Of a DNA stretch of 64,000 bases, positions 1-13,945 are shown one piece after another. The stretch covers positions 43,007,515-43,071,514 of the forward strand of contig NW_024881328.1 in assembly GCF_018691265.1 (NCBI RefSeq), in the 5' to 3' direction. This DNA is from Tyto alba. Lineage: Eukaryota; Chordata; Aves; Strigiformes; Tytonidae. The notes below the pieces were generated by a model. That model saw only the letters and a program-made list of their open reading frames with translations. It was not told the origin of the DNA and did no database searches. Every line of letters starts with the position of its first letter. Positions within the stretch are counted from its first letter, which is position 1. A program made the translations under genes and the position numbers.

Positions 1-3000
1 GACTCGCTGTGTCCCCTCCGGTGCTGCTCCATGTGCCAGGGGCAGAAGAAGCAGGAAGCAAATCTTCACTGCCCTCCTGGGGACCTGTGCAGCGTGTGTG
101 TCGAAGGAGGAGAGCAACTGTAAATCAGAGCCGTCTCCCATTGCTTTGGCTTCCCCCACTCTCTTCCTTTTGGCTCTTAGTCTCTGGCTTGCGGAAACGG
201 AGCGCGCCCATATCCCCCACACGCCCCAGCCCTACAAAGCCTCTGTAGGAGACCCAGGGATGGTCACAGGCAGCACAGCCTGTGTGCATGTGGTAAATCC
301 GACCTGCTCTGTACTTGCCAACATACCCTGTGTGATGAACATGCCCACTTCTGGCAGACAAAAACTGAGAGAAATCACAGCAGGACTTGCGCTTCATTAG
401 GCGTCTACGGGGAACCCACATTACAAGCCAAAGGACACTGGGGTACATCCAGCCTGCTGGAAATCATGCAACCCCTTCAGTGGCAGGTGTATCTGCAGAG
501 ATCCTCAGGATGCTCGCCAGAGCTGCTCTCTTGAAGGAGGGTCCACTCAGAGATGCAGCACCTCCTGGTACAAATCTGGCCAGGTTTCTTATTTCCAGGA
601 GTTACAGCTCAAGAAAGAAAGAACATGATTCATTACCAAGCCTTCTCATTGGCAGGCATGACCTCTAAAATAAGAGCAGATGTTTGCTTCTCCTTGTCCC
701 GATCTGCATTGTGTGCATCTGTGTTTCTAAGATGGTTTTTCTTCACGAGACTTTAACACTTCCTGGGTCAGAAGCAAAAAAGAGACACCATGAGCCAAAA
801 CTCACCGTGTCAGGGGCTTCCTAAACATCTCACTGCACAGCTCCGGCGTGTAAGTAACATGAGAGGGTTTCATACGCTACAGGAGATCAATAAACCCTTG
901 AAACAATGACCAGCTACAGCGAAGCCTCTCCAGACCACCCACCAAACACAGATCACAGTGCCTGGGCTCCCTTGTCAAATTATTCCTCACACAGATCTGC
1001 AGGCACACACCTGCCACATGGCTCCAGTGCTGTCCCAAATGCAACCGCAGGAGACAGACAGACACGGAAACCTTGAGAGGGGTCCAGTGGGATGGGAAGC
1101 ACAAGCCGTGGATCCAGCCAAGCAATTTGGTGGCCTTGTAGGGGACAAAACCTGTACTTCAGCCAAAGAGGGATTTTGGCAAAATCCCTTTTTAAAATGT
1201 ATTCTTCAGAGCAGGGCATTTGTCACGTGCAGATTTTCCACCAAGGAATTCCTTGGTTCAGCCACATTTTCCTAAGAGAGAAACAAAAAGGGGCACTTTT
1301 CCAGCCCATTCCAGTTGAAGGCCATATGACCAGACCCAGTCAACAGAGTAGAGCCAAACAAGCACAGAGCTGGGACGGTGCATCTCAGTGTGACCTCTCC
1401 TGCCAGCCTTTTCTTGAACAAAACCTGATACAACCACCCTGAATTTTACCCCGGGTTTCATTTCTTTGCTCTGAGTTCAGCTGTGTCTATCTTCAGGAGT
1501 CAGGAATTAAGTAGCATAGCTATTCCAAAGTAAATTGCTCTGCGATTTCTTTTCCGTAACAAGACGGTTGTTTTCTTAGGGCAAACCACCTTTGTTCTTG
1601 AGGAAAGTGTCACCAGGAGGAATAGCCAGAGAAAACCTGGCTATGCTGCTATTCTGGAATTATTATCATCAGGTGAAAAAGCAGTAAGTTTCCCCTCTGC
1701 AGTGTTTGTGATCAGGACAAGCTGGTAAATGGGAATGATCCACTCTTCAACTTTCCCTCAGCTCAGTTGAGGATGTCAGAATTGGGGTTCCCTATAAATA
1801 CATGCGGCTGGGGCTGGGAGTGTGGGGAGAATGTTCTGTCTCCAAACTGAAAGGGCAGAGAAAACATGGAGCTGCTCCAGCAAGAGAGAAACGTCTATAA
1901 TTAATGTAGTGGGAAAATTACACGTTTATATAGCCCCCCCAAACACAATAGCAGACATCCATTTCCTGCAGGGCTGTGGACGCTTGCCAGCCCACAAATA
2001 AATCACAAAAACACAAAGCCAACAAGGAGGAAAAGAAAGGGGAATTATCACATAGGATGCAGCAGCCTTTTGTACCAGGAAAATAATCAGCGTCTCCACC
2101 AGACATCTATTGTTTATCAATAATATTCTCTAACACTCCTGCCATTTGAGTCTCAACTGGGAAGTAATGTTCAAACTGAACGATGGAGGTCTCCTTGGAT
2201 TTTGCAAGGTCAAAAGGCACAACAAAACGGTAGTTTGGGAGATGTACTGACCTGCCCTGGAGGCATTTTTGGGACCAAACCCAAAAAACACACAGCGAAC
2301 CTGATACTAAATAGATTTTGGCATGGGTAAAAATGGAATAAAACCAAAGTTCCCCACTTTCCTCCAGGAAGGGGGTGCCTGGGTGTGCAAGGATGGAGGA
2401 ACTCACTGGTCTGGCAGCATCTCCAAAGGGACTCTGTCCAGTGATGGGAGATTGAAAATAAGGGAACAAACAGTTTTAGTGAGGACTTGCATTCCTACTC
2501 CCATGGGACTCCCATATGCCCTCCCCTCATCTTTCCCTATAGAATGTTACTGCCATGAGCTCCAACTTCACAGCACATCGGAGTCAGTGAGAGCCTCTCC
2601 ACTGACTTTCAGCTGCCTTTGGCTCAAGCACTGGGATCATGACACCAGTTTTATGACTTCCCCTGGGGCTTATGAAGTTGGGCTTTATCAGCAACAGGAG
2701 ACTGGAGGAGAAGGTCCATTAGTGGGTTTCAGAAGGGCAGTTCCTGTTTTCTTCTTAGCCCAAGGCTGTGTTAAATGAATTACGGGCGTGCGCCATACTT
2801 TCCAGAATATATTTTGGCTACAGCAACACTGGCAAACGTATGAGTACTCCCAAGTGTTTTTTTGTTGTTGTTTTTTTTTTTTTTTCCTACCTCTGCTCCA
2901 TGAGCTGTAGGGTGAATGCTGCTGGCCAGATTCCCAGGGGTAATCATGCTGGGGCACCATGGGGCTCTGGCTAGAGGGGTCTCATCATGCACGTCTCCGT

Positions 3001-3531
3001 GCCTCGCCCTGGTGCCTGAGCTCAGGGGCCCTTCCCAGCACGGTGTAAGTCATGGGTTGATTGGGTTCCACCGAGCCCAGCTGCAGCAGCTGGACCTGCT
3101 TTTGTGCAAGATCCATGAGAGGATCCCCAAAATGTTTTACTGAAGCAAGCTTTAAGTTTAAATTCTTTAGGTGGTACCCAAACCCATCCTCTGCTGCTCA
3201 CACAGAAGCTTCCCCACCACCTCTTTACATGGCAGAGGAACATTCAAGTGTGATCTCTTGAGCTGAGGTTGGGTTATCTCACTGAGCACCCTTATTTTGC
3301 TGCCTTGCCACCAGACCTCCATCAGAACCAGAGGTCCCATGACCTGGAAGAGCTAAGATGAAATTCCTCCCCCAGTCCAGGCTTGCCAAATCCTCACATT
3401 TCCTGCTCTTATCCTCCCATTCCTGGGAGGCAGGGGGGAAACAGACCCGGCACTTAACGATGTCAGAGGATAGAGCAAAATGCTTCACCACACCTTAGGC
3501 ACTTAAGTTTTTCCTTTCTTTCCTTGGCCGG

Positions 3532-3534
<3 letters not shown>
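1..3534. other. Non-coding stretch, no gene recognised
   Basis: Moderately AT-rich DNA with only short, overlapping open frames on both strands and no recognisable protein motif. A T-rich tract lies at about 2857-2885, including an uninterrupted run of 15 T. Isolated donor-like sequences (for example gtaagt near 850) are not joined to convincing exons. I see no known repeat family here by eye, although diverged repeats would be missed. Confidence 0.6.

Positions 3535-3564
<30 letters not shown>
3535..3564. repeat. Poly(A) run of 30 bases
   Basis: An uninterrupted run of 30 A, followed by a short AT-rich segment with ATAT steps (about 3566-3592). It could be a mononucleotide microsatellite or the tail of an old retroposed sequence. 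No recognisable element is seen upstream of it, so it is called only as a simple repeat. Confidence 0.9.
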
Positions 3565-3567
<3 letters not shown>

Positions 3568-6500
3568 ATAGATATATAAATTGTATATATTGACACACAC
3601 AAAAGTGAAACATTTGTTTAGGAGAAAATTGTGTTTCTCTCACTGATTATTGACTACCATTCAGGAGGCAGGGAGAACAGTAGCCATTAATGTCTGCCTG
3701 TTCCTCAGTGATTTGTGCTTTTGTGTTTTGAACGACGTATGTAATTCTGATAAAGGTATTAGTGTATTTCTTGGACTGAATAATAAATTATTAAATGCAA
3801 AGCCCTCTATTTATGCACTTTAGCACTGAGAACTTAAATGCTAAACACTAAAGACATTCAAACTCTCAAGGTCCCCACAGCAGCTCTCCACACTGCACAA
3901 ATGTAGTACCCTAATTGATTTGACTGTATTTATGGGGTGCTCATTTCAGGGGTGAGAGCCGGGCCTAGGGCAGGAATAGATGTTGCCTGGATGTTTGCAC
4001 AGCAGTTTGCTCAAAGCTGTCTCGAGCTCATCCTGCCCAGCAAGCAGTATCTGAGAGCAGTGGCTCCTGCTGTAATACCCTCTGAACTGGGTCCATAGCA
4101 AGCTCCCTCTTGAGCTCATTATGACGAAGTGGCACACAGGAACCGATGAGCACATTCAGGATAAACACATCTGGAAGCGGCTTGCTAGCTACAAAGAAAT
4201 GCTTATTAACACACTTTTTAGGGTAAAAATGGAGCAAAACTAAAATACAGCAAGCACAGCTTAGAGTTTTCATACGGGGGGAGGGAAAGCCATCCTCAAA
4301 CCAGAGCACTCAAAGCTGCTTTGACTTTTTTCAAACAGCAGACTAATTATGTTTCCATTTTCTTTTAACCACTACTACTCCTGTTCTGGGTTTGGCTTGT
4401 TGAAAACCGTCATTTCTGGACTGCAGCGAAGTGCTGAGATTTCCAGAGCATCATGACCTGCCTTGTTCTTTCCCCACCATCAAGTGGGTTTCAGAGAGGC
4501 TTGGCAGGACACAGCTCACTACAGGGGACACCAGCCCTCGGAGCCACCTACGTTATCTTTCCAAAAAGGTCCTGACTGCTGTCCAATTCAACTCAGCTGG
4601 ATGTGGGTGAGCCAACGCTGTGTATTTTGGAGTGTCGTCTGCCAGCACCATCCCTCCTGCCTCCTGGCAGTCCTCAGCACCCACCCTGGATGGACAAAGG
4701 GGCCAGCATGACCCCAGCCCGCAGCTCTGCACCCCTCCAGGATGCCGCCTTCCCCTGTGGGCATGGGGAGCAGCTACCCTGTGTTGACCATCCTTTGGGC
4801 AGAGCTCCTTCTCTCTCCAAAAGGAAAGCCAGGATCGCTCCAGTGTGGATGTCGGGAGCCAAGGTGCTGGTTTTGGGGCAAGGGGTCCTGCCAGCCCCCG
4901 TGGCTGCATCCCTCACCGGGCTGGGCAGCTGCCTGCAGCAGGCACGGGATGGCTGGTGGCTCACACTGCTGCTCTCCAGGCAGCTATGATGGTACATACC
5001 AGATGACACATTCCCCACCAGTTCTCCCTCCTCCCCGAGCCACAACTGGGGTGGATTTTTTCCCTCCTGCTTGAATATTCTCTTTCATGTTTTGCCTCGA
5101 GCTCATTTTCCTTCCGTTTCTGAAGCTGCTCTCATTTCCTCACCCCTTCCCCCACCCAAGGGGCCCCTGTGGATTCAGCCTTTCCTCCAGCTGTGAATCC
5201 CTGTGGATTCACCCTTCCTCTATATGAGAAGGGAGATTTTAAAAAAAAAAAAAAAAACACCCCAAAACCCCAAACCAAACCCCATCCCATGTCTGTAAGT
5301 CTCCAGACAAGTAACATGCGTCAGCCCACATAACTGAATAGACTCAGTTTAAAGCCTGTTTTTAAAGAAGTAGCAGGATGATCCAGAGTCAGCAAGCACT
5401 TGGTAATTCAGGCAACAGTTTTCAGATCCTTGTGCTTTAGTTTAGTGTCACTATGTTGAAGGGGGAGAATTTGAACAGGGTACAGCTCCAGCAAGAGGCA
5501 GCAGCCTCATATTAGCTGAAAGCAGTGTGATCTTAGAGAGGGGCAGAGGGCACTTGCACACATGGCATCCAGGGCATGAAACTAATGAAGACAGTGCTCA
5601 AGGTGGGCTCTGAGCTGGGAGGATGACAAGAAGTAGAGGATGTGCACAGAGGAGAAAGCTAGGTTAGTCTGTCTCGAAGGAAGGTGGAACAAAGGGTTTC
5701 AAAGAAGGATGAGGGTGCTGAGAGCAGAAGTCCTTTGCTTGCAAATGCCAGGCTGAGGAGAGGGCAGGCAAAAAAAAACAATGCAGCCAAGGGACACGGG
5801 GAGCCTACCTGCCTATCGTGGATCCCCAACACCCCAGCCTTGTCCCAGGTCAGGAGCTGCACTGCCCCAGGGTCAGGGGAGTCTGGGAGGATCAAACCTC
5901 TGTGAGGATTTCACCCCTCCACCCCAGGCTGAGCCTGATGAGTTCAGAGCAGTGATTAGCTGCAGCTTGGAGGTCTGCAGCCTGGCACACGCACCTACAG
6001 AGTCACACAAAAAAAGAGTGTCTTTTCCCCTTCACTTCTATAAACAGGAAGAAAAAAAAAAAAATACAAAAAAAATGGTTTAGGCTAATCCTAAAAAGAA
6101 AGTTCATATTCTTTAGCTGGATTTCAAAAACAAAGTCTCTGTTTGACCTGAAATGTTTAATTTGACCTAAAATCTTTTGCTTTGCTTTTAGTTTCTTGGA
6201 TACTTCAAGGAAACATGCCAATTTTAAAATCAAACAATAGTTTAGCTTCTGGATTTTTTTTTTTTTTTACAGCCTGCTATAATTTGTTTTCTTTGGTTTT
6301 TTTTTAAGTAACTTTAAGCAGGCAGAGCATGAATGGCTTGGTGCGGTGAGCCTAGCTAACCAAAGCCATAGGACATTGTCCAGGCTGTGTCCGTATCACC
6401 TTACGTAGTGAGAGGACCAGACCTGGGAGGTGAAGGGCCGTGACACAGTGCAAGGTGGAGGGTCTGCCTTTGGCTGCCTTCCCCAGCTAAAACCTCAGCT

Positions 6501-9500
6501 CAGGCTGGAGGCTGCTCCATCCATAACCCAACAGTTACCCTCCCTGTGAGACACTGCTGGCAGATGCTGGGCCAAAGATCATCCCTTCCAAATGTCCTCA
6601 CTCACTGAGAAGAGCCTGAGTGTCTCAACCTAGGGACCTGTGACAGGATCTTGTCTCCTTTGGCCATGCTCATGTGGTCCATCAGCTCCGTTTGGTTCAT
6701 GAGATTAATTTTCAGACGCCCCAGGCCTCCAAGGAACTGGTTTGCTATCAGATTTAACAGCTGGCTGAAACCAGCTCTTGACTTGGTCTTCAGCAGCTCT
6801 CCCACATCAAGAGGGCTTAAACAATTCCCTAGAGTAAGAGTCTGACCTTGCCTCAGTGACAACCCCGGAGCGTTGGCTGGCTGTGAAGAAGAGGATCAAA
6901 GCCCTGCAGCAGCAAAGTGGTGCCAAGACAAATCTTGTTGAATCCCTGGCTTGAACAGGGGTTCAAGAAGAGTTGTAGAAGAAGAACAACTGAAGAAGTT
7001 CATGACGTCCCAGAATGACACATTCTGGGATGACCGGCAGAACAAAATAGCAGTCTGCTGTGCTTTGCAGTTGCAGTTTTTGGTTGTAAAATATTTATCA
7101 GGGAAAAAGCTCCACTTTCCAATTAAGCCATTTTAGAAAGTGCAGTGTTTACTCAGATGGCTGTTTTTAACAACAGAGCAGGTTTCTTAGTTTTAATATC
7201 TGCCAGGGCCAGGGTAGAAACCATTTCCCTTCATACCAAGTGCCCGTCAGTGGTAAAACAACTGCCTTTAACCTCATTTAAGAACAATAATAAGAGTTGC
7301 ACTGTGTTTTCCTTTGCTTTCCTGGTTTATCCACTTGGGAGTCTGATTATGGCCTCATAAAAGAGTATAAGGCTACTACTAACCTTTAATTGATACAGTA
7401 AAAAATAAGTATGAAGTACGTATGGAAAGTAACTACTCTGCATAGGGCACCGACTACTTTATAAACTTGAATAACCCTGCTACACCATGCACATGTCTGC
7501 TTTTGACACTACAGAAAGCCAGGATCAAATCAGCAGAAAGCAAGATATAGAAGGAGATGCATCCAAACCAGACACACTTCACACTGCATCCAGAAAGACA
7601 AACAACTCAACTCGTTATTTCTCCTTCTGACCGAGCCATGCTGCTGTCCCCCTGAGGTGTGCTCCATCACACAGCATCCCAGCCGCCGTGACCAGAAGCA
7701 GCTGAGTTAAAGATGTAAAGAGGAGGTTTGGAAACTAGCAGCTCAAAATGCAGGCTACACCCACACTCATGCTTCACCTGCATGTGGGACATTCAAAAGG
7801 CCCCTGGGTACCACCTAGCCATCTGCAAGCGGAGGTTGTGCATCCCCCTGCAATCTCCTTAGAGCAACATACTGGTCCCAGACAAGCATCTTAAAAAAGC
7901 AGCTTTCCACTCAGGGTATCTGTTACCTCATAAAACCTCACTCTTATCTGCTTAGCCTGACCAAAAACATGTTTCTAGCTACAGGTTCAGCCCAGCTAGG
8001 AGAACAAGTAGGATGTATCGTTTCACACCTCTTTGAGGGCTCCCAGGGCTGGCAGTGGAAATTTCAAATGACGTGTGACATGATTTTCTCTTGCTAAGTG
8101 CTCCAAAGCTCCCAGAAAGCACCAGCCTCACCCTGACATCACCAGCACTAACTGTGCCCTTGTCCATGATGGTGCACAGACATAAAAATTGCTGATTTTC
8201 TTTTCCTTCTTCAATTAGGACTTCCTTCTCAGTCCAGTCCTTCTGAACTCCAATGAGAAACTGCTTTTTGATTTTCATCAAGACATTAAAGACATCGGTG
8301 AGCAGCGGGGCACAAAGGACAAGAAGAGAGCAGGTTACTTTTTCCATATGTTTTGAGAGGGAGTACACTGATGTGAAACACCAGCATTGTTTTTAAGGAT
8401 TTGGACTGAGTGAAGTCCTTTGAAGATATATAGCAAATTGATTTCACTTGAAAGAAAAGCACTTAGGACAAATTAAAAGAGTCACTATGTTGTGCTGTTT
8501 TCGAGATTAAAAGTCTTTGGTTATTTTATCCTGTTCTTCCATCAGTTTCTGTACCGTTGCGTTCAGTTGCCCACTGTGAATTTTCAATCAGTTTCAAAGG
8601 CAGCCCAAGTCTCAGGATGGATTTGCAAGGCTGGCACCAGGCTTGCCTTCTCCTTTGAGCACATCATTAAGAAGTGAGTGACCTTGTGTCTTGCTGTGCT
8701 GCTGGGAAGGCCATTTCCAGATGATAGCCTTGTTGGGAAACCACATTTCATGATGGGTGAAAGAAGGGTTGGCAGAAGCCACTTAGAAATCCGAGGACTG
8801 CACAGATCCTTTAAAAAAAGTGATCACACGTCTGGGTTTGAGGCAGGTGACAATAATAGGCAGTGATAAATGAACATCAGCCTGTGTTCACATAAAATGT
8901 TTCATCTTGGCCATGTGACAGGTGCACTGCCAACAAGGATGCATTAGTCTCTGTTGTCAAAACTGCTCTATTTAAAAAAAAAAAATAAAAATATTAAAAA
9001 ATTAAATATTCACTTGGCCAAAGGGAAAGAGTGGGTGATGCCTGGGCAGGAAACGGAGGCAAGTGTCCTAGCTTGGACCACTGAAAGTGCCTCCAGCTTT
9101 CTGGATGTGCGAAAGTCATTTTCCATCTCTTGCTAGTCCCCCACACCATGAAGTGATTGCCTGTGTTCAGCTGTGCTGTGGTTCCTGACAGGCACTCAGA
9201 GACCTAATATTTAGCAGCAAAAAAAAAATTACAGAACAGCAGTACTCTCTAGGAGACCTGAACTGTGCAGTCACAGTAGTTCTGACCCAGTGGATAGAGG
9301 CAAGACTATTTTTTTTCAGACCTGGTTAACAAAAAATGACACCTAACTCACAGTCATCTTGCTGGCATGACCAGACTTACCCACAGAGCAGTGGGTGGCA
9401 GATCCACATTCATGCACAGCAAAATTAGGGTAGCAGAGCAGAGTCCTTCTCTGATAAAACTGCTGGGCAGTAATGGCTTTTCTTAAGGGACAAGGCTGCT

Positions 9501-12056
9501 GGTAGGCATGTGGGACATTACTGGCATTAGTGCACCTGTCAGGTACTTGGAGACATAAGCACAAATGCTCTCTTCAGCTGATGCTTGCAGAAATAAAATC
9601 AAATGAGCCCTGATGGCACGATTCAACAGGACACAGATGTAAATAGGGAGAAACTGCCACAGTATCCTACAGGACAAGGGCTCGACTTCAGCAGTTGCTG
9701 CTTGATCTGAAACAGCCTGGTGTCCATCATTACTTATGTTTTCACTTGTTAGAGGAGGCTTCCCGGAGAAGCCTGTGCGTTAGCAGCTCTACTTCATCTC
9801 CCATGCTTCATTTTCCTTTCAGCCCCTTCCAGCCTCCCAGATATCAGCTCATCACTTTCCCACCATTACTTATCCATCATTATTACTAAGAAATAGCTGT
9901 ATGACTGTATACATCTGGCTGTAGCTCCAGCTGACACGAGGAGTTTGTTGTGCTTGGGCTTAAGCCCTTTAAAAGGGCTTATAGCCCACCATCCATTCAT
10001 TTTCTTGTATACTTCTGAAGGCTGAAATTTCCCTTCATTTGAGACTTCTCTAATTATCCTTTATAAAATAAAACATACATATTTCTCCCCCTTAGTAGCT
10101 TGCTCATGTATTTTGCAGGCCTCCTGGTTCTTGCCTATGCTTAGTGATAATGACTCAACCAGAAAGCTTTAGCATGTTACAAGAGCAGACCTTGGTCACC
10201 GGAATTTTTAGCCTGTGACTGACACATGGCTTTTGGGGGCAGAGGATTTCATTTGTTGTGTCTGAGACCATTGCCCTAAATACTTCCTACTCCTCTCGAT
10301 TTTCCCAGACATTATATGATCCCAGAGGGCATTTCACATTCCCTTCAACTTAACTGCAGTAAGAGTCTGAAACTTGCATTGCCTCTTCCAGCGCCTAATA
10401 ATGTCTCATGAGAACAACAGCTTTTTGTGTGTGGTTACTTTCTATATCTGAAGGATACTCCTGAACTTTAGCCTGACTTTTGCTTTTGGCTCCTCTCCTA
10501 GGACTTTGATCCAAGAAGCCCTCTCAATGTGTTCCACTTGCTCAGCTGGGGAATTCAGCACTGCGGTATCTTGCATTGCAGATTATTTTTAGGGATGATC
10601 AAATCAAGACAGATAAAATAAGAAACAAGCTGAATCTTTGCTAGAGCTGACTGTGAAATGTTGTGACTTACCAGCACTTCGTCTCATGGCCAGAGTGGAA
10701 TTCCTGATCCAAGAAAGAGGAAAACATATTCCTGATGGACCCAAATCAGAGCGGGACCTTGCACTCAGCAGGCTGCTGACTATGTTATCAAATTAGTCTC
10801 TCTCTCCCTGGTACCTTGCTTTCTGGGTATTGGCTATCTCCTGCTTATGAGCCAGAGAGCTCCCATGCAGGGGCAGCCTGTGGCCTCTCACGGGGAGGTG
10901 CAACAGCAAGCAGAGGTGCCCTGCAGCACAACAGCTCTGAACTGGAACCTGGACCGAAGGACAGCGGCCAGGTGATGTGCATGCCGATGCACAAAGGCTC
11001 GAGTTGGTACGATGCGACAGGCAGCCCCAACACTCCAGTCCAAAAAAGCCCTTGAAAGAAAACATATTTCACTGGGATCACACTCTTGGCCGGTGGTGTT
11101 GGGTTGAGCCAGTTACTCACTGTTGTAGTCCTCTCCCATTAGGAGAGACAATACTACCTATTGGACCAACAAGCTCGCACATGGGCAAGTCCCCTTTCAT
11201 CATCTTGCTGTCCATAAGCTTTCCTGGACAGCAAGAGCACACTTTCATGTAAAAGACCTTGATGGCTCAGTTGTGCTGCCTACCAGCACCCAGTGAGCAA
11301 CACAGTTAGTTTTAGGACAAAAAAGAGAGACCACCGTAGGTAAACAGAGTCATCTGAATGCCAAAATGCCCACATTAATGCCAAATTTCATTTCAAAGTC
11401 AAGGAAACTTCATCCTTAGCTGTGAAGGACAACCTAAGCAACAATGACCAGCAAGACTGGTGATGAGCTGCTGAATTTCACTTAAGCCCTTTAATATTAA
11501 TAAATTATTATCAGATCTTTAATAAACTCTGCTAGAGTGTCTAACCACAGGACTCATCATCTAGCACTTCAGTGGAAAGAAAAGAATAGCAGAAAACAGT
11601 GAGACATACCTCTCTGTGTCATATGCCAAGGCTTAAGAAAACTGGTTTGGGGGAAATTCCAGAGCACAGTTCAGTAGAAAGGTGAAGGACAAAAAATGAT
11701 TTTTTTCACTGATGTGAGGAAACAGGCTTTGCTTTTAACTGGTCAGTATTGCCTGGGGAAAGACAAGAAAAACAAAAAAAAAGCAACACCACTGAGGGAC
11801 GAAGCAGCTAGTCTAAACTAGTCCCCTAAAGGTATTTGTTTTTAAGGGAATTTTCCAGGTTTTTTTTGTCAGGTTGACTATTGCCAATAGTATTTTAGCT
11901 TATACTGTGCCTGCTGACCTACCACATTTGACCTACTTATACTAATTAAACTTTAATTAAGTTTATTAGGTGTTCATATAACATCAAAAGTAAGACAAAG
12001 GCTTTGCAAAGTTTTGGCTAAGGTCTTAGCATGACTGGGCAGTTTTAGTTTACATA
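3565..12056. other. Non-coding stretch with scattered A/T runs
   Basis: No exon with supporting splice sites or a recognisable protein was found. Homopolymer runs occur at 5241-5257 (A), 6254-6268 (T) and about 8974-8995 (A-rich). A near-palindrome lies at 9962-9980. A 34-bp-period imperfect duplication lies at about 5166-5220, where the core cctgtggattca is repeated. Probably intergenic or intronic. Confidence 0.55.
9962..9980. repeat. Short inverted repeat (9-bp arms)
   Basis: The arms aagcccttt (9962-9970) and aaagggctt (9972-9980) are exact reverse complements around a single A. The heptamer gggctta also occurs as a direct repeat at 9956-9962 and 9975-9981. No function can be assigned, and short palindromes of this size are expected by chance. 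Confidence 0.7.
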
Positions 12057-12120
12057 ATTTTATTTATGTATATTTATTATATATTTATATTTATATTTAT
12101 GTATATTTATCTATATATAT
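12057..12120. repeat. AT-rich (TATTTA)-like microsatellite
   Basis: About 64 bases made almost only of A and T, with repeated tattta, atattta and tgtatattta units, ending in a short ATATAT run. It is a degenerate low-complexity tract. Matrix-attachment or DNA-unwinding roles are sometimes proposed for such tracts, but nothing here proves one. Confidence 0.85.
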
Positions 12121-13865
12121 GTTTTTAAAAAGTGTAGGTCACTTCTAACCTACTCATCATAACCTTTCCTAAAGCCACAGCCAGCACTTGGTCTAGTGTA
12201 TCATTTAGAACCAGTTTTACAAGGAGTGGCATTCTGTGGTTTGCTGTTACTCTTGGTGTAACAGAGACTTCAAGAGACTGACTTGTGTTTTAGGATGCTC
12301 CCATGAGTCCAGACCTATCAGATACCTCAGGTCTACTTCCTAGGCTACCAGTCATGTCTTCTTGTACTTGCACTTCTTTAAAAAATTAGGGAAAGGCCTC
12401 TTCTTCAATTCCACCCCACCAGTGCAGAGTGATGTCTCTGCTTTGTGCATGGACAGTTGTTTTCCAGTCAGCCTTACACTTTGCTCAAATAACTAAAGAC
12501 AAGTCTCCTGACAAGTCAGTCATTTCCCCATTCCCCATTTCCCCGTTCCCTCGTGTCCCAGGAACCATGCTGCCACCACAAATTTCTCAGCTGAAGGAGA
12601 CCTGGAACAAGTGTATCATCACATCCACCCCTTACAAGCCACTGATGAATTAACCAGTGGTCTGGAAGATCCTATTAAAAAAGGTCCTGGTGCTATCCTC
12701 AGTTGAAAAGCATTGCTTTTCTTTAATTTCTGTACAATTAGCTGGAAAAGTGAAAGCAAGCTGTGTGTATGTACCTCAAGGATCAGCAATCTGACTGTTG
12801 GCTTTCATAACTGTCCTCATACAGCTGACTCCGTCCTCACCTTTAGCAAAATTAGCCTTTTATCCTGGGAAAACCACTGATTTTAGAGATATGCTTTAAA
12901 ATCGCTTGGGCAAAGCTCTCATGGGAGCTGGCCCGGCAGCCCAGCACATCGAGGCAGCGCAGACTGAGCCCAGCACAACCCATCTCCAAGTCCCAACTCC
13001 CCACAGCAGCCGCAGAGCAGGGCACGGGGCACTGGGACAGCATTTGCCTCCAGAAGGTTTTCAACCCAAGGTCCTTCTGCAAGTCCTCTGCCTTGCAAGT
13101 CTCGCCACCCGAGTCATCAGCATCGTCCCCAGCCATCTCAAAAGCCCCCCGTCATCTATCCAAAACCTTTACTCGTGGACACGGCCAGGATAGCTGCACA
13201 GCCCACGAGGTCACCCAGCAGTAGTTAACACAACCCACGGTTTATTTTGCTATCAGCAGCAGCCATACGGGCACCTGCTCTTTGTTCTTTAGATTTTGTG
13301 CCCGCGCCCTGGATGACCGTTCATTGTTAATGCTGAACTGATTATTTGATGGGGCTGCTCCTCGGGTTGGTGTCTCCCTGCTCTGGCACGGTGCGGCCTG
13401 GAGAAGTCTCGAGGCCGGTGTGAGCATCCTACAAGGGATGTCGGCAGCGGCTGCTGGCTCGGGCGTTGCTTTGGGTGGTGTGTCCTTCTGTGCCACTGCA
13501 GACGGGGCTCCCAGGAAGCCACTCGGCTGAGTAACAAACCAACATGCTCCAAAAGCAACCAGCAAGCAAGATCAGGCAAAACCCTGTCCCATCAGTCTGC
13601 CATCAAATAGTGAATCACTTGTCCTATTATTAAAGTGCTCTGATCTTTGCCAGGAGATACGGAAAAACTCCCCCGCCACAAAAAAAAAACCCACGCCTCA
13701 AATATGGACAAAAACCATCAACATTTTCAAATGGAAGGAAATAGCTTTTAAAACAAGACACATTTTCATTTTGGATAAAGCTTTCCAGACATGCTGTGAT
13801 AAGTATAGCATATGAAATTACACAGATAATTTTCTGCATAAAAATGTAGGGGGAAAATGTAGGGG
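12121..13865. other. Non-coding stretch
   Basis: Nothing recognisable apart from short random open frames on both strands. The part from about 12,900 to 13,580 is somewhat richer in GC and CpG than its surroundings, but not dense enough to call a CpG island. Confidence 0.5.
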
Positions 13866-13945
13866 AAAAAACAAACAAACAAACAAACAAAACAAACAAA
13901 CAAACAAAAAACAAACAAACAAACAAACAAACAAAAAAAAAACAA
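13866..13945. repeat. (AAAC)n microsatellite
   Basis: About 80 bases of near-perfect AAAC tetranucleotide repeats with a few phase slips (extra A residues) and a poly(A) end. The minus-strand open frames through it (rich in Phe, Cys, Val and Leu) are translations of the repeat and are not genes. Confidence 0.95.

Noticed and set aside
3535..3564. Poly(A) run as a processed-pseudogene tail
   Set aside because: No spliced-gene-like sequence could be recognised upstream on the plus strand or in the complementary orientation downstream.
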